A stretch of 64,000 bases of DNA from Obesumbacterium proteus (GTDB taxonomy: Bacteria; Pseudomonadota; Gammaproteobacteria; Enterobacterales; Enterobacteriaceae), in assembly GCF_001586165.1 (NCBI RefSeq), contig NZ_CP014608.1, positions 3,100,001 to 3,164,000 of the forward strand, written 5' to 3'. Position numbers and translations under genes: made by a program. The first letter of the stretch is position 1. The number at the start of each line of letters is the position of its first letter. Positions 60,763 through 64,000 of this stretch are shown one piece after another. Below the pieces are notes generated by a model. That model saw only the letters and a program-made list of their open reading frames with translations, did no database searches and was not told the origin of the DNA.

Positions 60763-61386
60763 CTAGAAAGTATAACGAAGCCCGATCTCACCGATCTGAT
60801 CGTCCACTTTCCAATTATGGTAGGTATAACCAATTTCGGTCGCAAGATTTGATGTTAAGGCATAATCTGCCCCAATTCGCGCTTCGTTAAAACCGCGGCT
60901 GTCATATTCAGCGTAACGATAAGCGACATTCATACCAATTTTATCGGTAATGTGGCTCTTCACGCCAATTTCACCGGTGGCGCTGCCCCAGCTTTTATCA
61001 CGCTTCTTATCCCAATCAAAATTGGTTGAAATGACGTGACCACTGGCACCGATGAGTGCATACATATCGGTGTTTGGATTAATTGGGAAATGATAGCCAA
61101 GACCCAGCAGGCTATCGCCGCTGCTACGTTGGCTGTTTCCCATTCCGTTCAGGCGCGCATCAATGAACAGATTATTTTCAAATCCGTAGCCACCGCGCAG
61201 GTAAAAGCCACCCATGGTGGTTTTGCTTTGATCTGGACGGTTTTGATGCACTAATTTATCAAAATCACTTTTGCTGGTGATACCACCAATCTGAAGGCCG
61301 CCAGCGACATAAGTGTAATCGTCGGCTTGTGCCATGCCGGTCATCGCACCGATGATGGCCATTGCGCATAAGGATTGCTTAAACAT
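60763..61386 (-). CDS. Small outer membrane beta-barrel protein
   Basis: A 207-residue predicted outer membrane protein. It has a signal peptide (about residues 1-21, cleavage after GMAQA), alternating aromatic/polar strands typical of an 8-stranded barrel (GGFYLRGGYGFENNLFIDAR, NVAYRYAEYDSRGF), and a C-terminal phenylalanine (RYTF) as needed for BAM. It resembles opacity/OmpX-type porin-family proteins, but I cannot assign a specific name. ATG 61386 follows GAGGG. A PhoP-box-like repeat lies upstream, and phoPQ follows directly, suggesting a shared regulon. Confidence 0.82.
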   Translation of the reverse strand: MFKQSLCAMAIIGAMTGMAQADDYTYVAGGLQIGGITSKSDFDKLVHQNRPDQSKTTMGGFYLRGGYGFENNLFIDARLNGMGNSQRSSGDSLLGLGYHFPINPNTDMYALIGASGHVISTNFDWDKKRDKSWGSATGEIGVKSHITDKIGMNVAYRYAEYDSRGFNEARIGADYALTSNLATEIGYTYHNWKVDDQIGEIGLRYTF

Positions 61387-61479
61387 AGGTGATTCCCTCA
61401 ATATTCATTGTTGCAGTGTTGCGACAACCAGTATCGAAACTATCGCCTAAACCTTTCCTCAACCATGCGCCATCAAACT

Positions 61480-61496
61480 TAAACGAAAACTAAACG
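61480..61496 (-). promoter_or_regulatory. PhoP-box-like direct repeat upstream of the omp gene
   Basis: Read on the minus strand, CGTTTA-GTTTT-CGTTTA is two hexamers 11 bases apart, matching the PhoP box pattern (T/G)GTTTA-N5-(T/G)GTTTA except for the first base of each half. It is about 94 bases before the omp start; a clear -10 element was not found. Confidence 0.68.
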
Positions 61497-61563
61497 GGAA
61501 ATGAAAGGCCCCGTTTAGGGGCCTTTAGAGTATGCAGAGGGCGTGAAATAAATAGAAAAACGA

Positions 61564-62847
61564 TTACTTCTCTTTAGGCTTAGGCAGCTCGGCGCGAATA
61601 TCTTTCACCTGTGATGCGCTGACGGGTTCTGCTTGGTTTCCCCAGCCAGTGCGCACAAACGACAGCAGTTGTGCGACGTCTTCGTCACTGAGACGCCAGC
61701 CAAAATCTGGCATGGTGAGCCCAGTTGGTGCCGTTTGCGTGATCGGCATATGAGATCCTTTCAATACAATGCTAATCAGCGAAGAGGGATCTTTGCTCAG
61801 CAGTACAGGATTATGCGCGAGCGCAGGGAAGGTGTTTTCATAGCCCATACCGTCTGAACGGTGGCAGGCAGCGCAGTTATCAAGATACAGCTGCGCCCCC
61901 GGCTGCGTTGCCTTACCGCTGGTGAGTGCCTGATAGGTGGCGGGATCCTTCACCAGTTCTTTGGCGTTATCGCCCATCGGCTGCAACGATTTCAAGTAGA
62001 CCGCAATTGCCTGCAAATCTTCTGCATTTAAATATTGCGTGCTGTCTTGCACCACGTAGGTCATGGAGCCAAACGCGGCGGACTTTTCCGTATGACCGGA
62101 TTGCAAGAATTGGGCAATTTGTTGCTCATTCCACTGACCCAGACCGGTGACTTTATCACCGCGTAAGTTTGCCGCGTGCCAGCCTTCTAACGTACCCCCG
62201 CTGAGATATTCAGGCTCAGACTGGTCTAGCGCTTTTTCTTGGAAACCGATCCCGCGTGGAGTATGACAAGAACCACAGTGACCAAGTCCTTGAACTAAAT
62301 ACGCGCCTCGGTTCCATGCTGTCGTTTGCTGAGTATCAGGTTGGAATACGCCGTCATGACGGAACAGAAGATTCCAGCCAGCCAGCGGCCAGCGCATATT
62401 CAGCGGCCAAGGAATATCGCTGTCTTTGTTGGCTTGCGCCACGGGTTTCACTCCATGCTGAAAATAGAGATAGAGATCCTGCATGTCGTCTTCGTTGATT
62501 TTAACGAAGGAGGGATAGGGCATAGCCGGATAGAGATGGGTGCCATCTTTGCGGATACCTTTGCGCACCGCGTCGGAAAACTCGGCAAAGCTGTATTCGC
62601 CAATACCGTGTTTTCTATCTGGGGTGATATTGGTGGAATAGATTGCCCCGACCGGCGTTGTCATTTTTAATCCGCCAGCAAAGGGCTGCCCCCCAACGGC
62701 GGTATGGCATGCGGTACAGTCGCCCGCACGGGAAAGATATTCACCATGGGCGATTCGTTGCTCGAGTGGAACAGGGGCGGCTTGAGCATAAAATCCGGTT
62801 GCGCTCAGTAACAATATGGCCAGCTGCGTTTGTCTGATTATTTTCAT
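61564..62847 (-). CDS. Cytochrome c subunit of membrane-bound gluconate 2-dehydrogenase-type enzyme
   Basis: Triheme cytochrome c of 427 residues from ATG 62847, after GGGAG. A signal peptide (about residues 1-23) is followed by three CxxCH sites: CTACH, CGSCH and CAACH, each with a later methionine ligand candidate. This fits the cytochrome subunit of periplasmic gluconate 2-dehydrogenase and related alcohol/sorbitol enzymes, passing electrons to the quinone pool. It starts 14 bases after the stop of the GMC flavoprotein gene, so the two form one operon. The exact substrate is uncertain. Confidence 0.87.
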   Translation of the reverse strand: MKIIRQTQLAILLLSATGFYAQAAPVPLEQRIAHGEYLSRAGDCTACHTAVGGQPFAGGLKMTTPVGAIYSTNITPDRKHGIGEYSFAEFSDAVRKGIRKDGTHLYPAMPYPSFVKINEDDMQDLYLYFQHGVKPVAQANKDSDIPWPLNMRWPLAGWNLLFRHDGVFQPDTQQTTAWNRGAYLVQGLGHCGSCHTPRGIGFQEKALDQSEPEYLSGGTLEGWHAANLRGDKVTGLGQWNEQQIAQFLQSGHTEKSAAFGSMTYVVQDSTQYLNAEDLQAIAVYLKSLQPMGDNAKELVKDPATYQALTSGKATQPGAQLYLDNCAACHRSDGMGYENTFPALAHNPVLLSKDPSSLISIVLKGSHMPITQTAPTGLTMPDFGWRLSDEDVAQLLSFVRTGWGNQAEPVSASQVKDIRAELPKPKEK

Positions 62848-62861
62848 GATTACTCTCCCTG

Positions 62862-64000
62862 TCAGGCCTGAACCAATGGGCCCGGATTGGCTAAGTATTG
62901 GGTGCGAATGGCATGTGCTGACCAATAGGCTAACGCGCCAACCAATCCGGTTGGGTTATAGGCCATATTTTGTGGGAAGGCGCTTGCACCCTGTACGAAG
63001 ACGTTAGGGACGTCCCAGCTTTGCAGGTATTTATTCACCACGCTGTTGGATGGGCTATCGCCCATAATCGCGCCGCCGGTGGTGTGGGTTGACTGATAAG
63101 GGCGGACGTCATAATGACTATTCATGTCCATCACCGAGACTTTCATTTGTTTAGGATTCATCGCGGTGGCGATACCCTGCATTTTACTGGTGATGTGCTG
63201 CGTCATTTTCACTTCATTGGGCTTCCAATCAAAGGTCATGCGAAGCAGGGGCTGGCCGAAAGCATCTTTATAGTTTGGATCGAGATCTAAATAGCACTCT
63301 TTGTACGGCATGACCGAACCTTCGGAACCGATGCTCATCGAATGCAGATAGTTATCTTTGATCCCTTGTTTCCAACCTGCGCCCCACGTTGGCGTATCGG
63401 CAGGCAGTGTCATTTGCTGGATCGGACGTCCACCGGTACGCACGGCGGAGATATAAGCACCGCCGATAAACCCAAGATTGGTATGATCGAAGTTATCACT
63501 GTTGAAATCATCAATGACGGCACCCGCAGCACCAGCGCCGATAAACGGATTGAAATGGGTGTCTTTATCAAAGAAGAGCGAAATACCGCTGTTCATTTGA
63601 TACGCGTAGTTTCTCCCCACCATTCCTTCACCCGTTTGTGGGTTGTACGGCTTACCAATGCCGGAAAGTAACAGCAAGCGAACGTTATGCAGCTGATAGG
63701 CGCTCAAGATAACCATATTGGCCGGTTGCTCAATTTCGCGGCCTTGGATGTCGATGTAGGTTACGCCGGTGGCTTTTTTACCACTGCTATCGAGGTTTAC
63801 CTTAATAACCATGGAGTTGGTGCGTAGTTCAAAGTTTTTACGCTGGGTGAGCACAGGCAAGATGGTACTTTGCGGCGATCCTTTGGAGTACATGAAACAC
63901 CCAAAGCGTTCGCAGTAACCGCAATAGTTGCATGGGCCCAATTGTACGCCATAGGGGTTGGTATACGGTTGTGAGCAGTTCGCCGCAGGAATGGCAAAAG
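62862..64000 (-). CDS. GMC-family flavoprotein subunit of gluconate 2-dehydrogenase type, 5' part outside window
   Basis: C-terminal ~380 residues of a GMC-family FAD dehydrogenase. The frame runs open to the window edge (FAIPAANCSQPYTNPYG before LGPCNYCGYCERFGC). The cysteine cluster CNYCGYCERFGC is typical of membrane-bound gluconate/2-ketogluconate dehydrogenases. The C-terminal GMC signature includes THTTGGAIMGDSP with the catalytic histidine, and ASAFPQNMAYNPTGLVGALAYW near the end (split as SAFPQNM, NPTGLVGALA). A small gamma subunit would be expected upstream, beyond the window. Confidence 0.88.
   Translation of the reverse strand, partial: FAIPAANCSQPYTNPYGVQLGPCNYCGYCERFGCFMYSKGSPQSTILPVLTQRKNFELRTNSMVIKVNLDSSGKKATGVTYIDIQGREIEQPANMVILSAYQLHNVRLLLLSGIGKPYNPQTGEGMVGRNYAYQMNSGISLFFDKDTHFNPFIGAGAAGAVIDDFNSDNFDHTNLGFIGGAYISAVRTGGRPIQQMTLPADTPTWGAGWKQGIKDNYLHSMSIGSEGSVMPYKECYLDLDPNYKDAFGQPLLRMTFDWKPNEVKMTQHITSKMQGIATAMNPKQMKVSVMDMNSHYDVRPYQSTHTTGGAIMGDSPSNSVVNKYLQSWDVPNVFVQGASAFPQNMAYNPTGLVGALAYWSAHAIRTQYLANPGPLVQA

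Noticed and set aside
61036..61254. Open frame of 72 codons opposite the omp gene
   Set aside because: Antisense shadow of a well-supported outer membrane protein gene; no ribosome site and no family resemblance.
1..64000. CRISPR array, tRNA, rRNA or prophage
   Set aside because: No regularly spaced repeats, no recognisable tRNA/rRNA sequence and no phage structural genes were seen on reading both strands; a tRNAscan and CRISPR search would be decisive.

Overview
The window is a chromosomal segment of a gammaproteobacterium of the order Enterobacterales. Most proteins look like close orthologues of Escherichia coli proteins, but the neighbourhood order differs from E. coli. The mix of genes (single araD, gntKU, ketogluconate-type dehydrogenase, ybiWY-fsaA, phoPQ behind an outer membrane protein) makes a Hafnia-like organism my best guess. 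That assignment is inference and was not tested. No rRNA, tRNA, CRISPR array, insertion sequence or prophage was recognised. The window is mostly core genome with a few accessory insertions.

Layout. 1-5.1 kb: mltG (5' end outside)-tmk-holB-ycfH, then ptsG with an E. coli-like CRP/Mlc leader. 5.1-10 kb: ribA, a frameshifted pgpB, lapAB, pyrF-yciH, osmB. 10-13.3 kb: a lone araD, then gntK-gntU behind a CRP site and a perfect GntR palindrome. 13.4-26.7 kb: transporters and regulators (MFS, DsbA-like, yghB, POT peptide transporter, DoxX, MBL protein/LysR pair, EmrE-type exporter/XRE-cupin pair with twin operators, trhO, MocR regulator, tqsA). 26.7-34.6 kb: a possible 37-residue membrane peptide, proP-like transporter, RcsA-like regulator, solA, bssS, tehA, dinI with LexA box, aphA. 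34.6-41.3 kb: a long palindrome, DUF2164 and DeoR genes, the glycyl-radical enzyme ybiW with activase ybiY, divergent fsaA with an FNR box between them, and kdgT behind a consensus KdgR box. 41.3-46.3 kb: ybdD-cstA, ndh (broken by a 7-bp tandem duplication), ycfJ. 46.4-55.2 kb: mfd, lolCDE-nagK-cobB. 55.2-57.1 kb: an ibrA-ibrB pair, probably acquired. 57.3-64 kb: roxA, phoPQ, an outer membrane beta-barrel gene with a PhoP-box-like repeat, and two subunits of a membrane-bound gluconate 2-dehydrogenase-type enzyme running off the end.

How the genes work together. Several units deal with sugars and sugar acids: PTS glucose uptake, gluconate uptake and phosphorylation, ketodeoxygluconate uptake, periplasmic gluconate oxidation, and an anaerobic glycyl-radical route feeding the FSA aldolase. 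Respiratory and oxygen control is visible as FNR boxes before ndh and between ybiY and fsaA. Envelope functions cluster in lolCDE, lapAB, mltG, phoPQ and the beta-barrel protein. The points most worth a second look are the ndh duplication, the IbrAB pair, the PhoP-box/omp/phoPQ arrangement, the twin operator of the XRE-cupin regulator, and the 68-nt palindrome near 34.7 kb.
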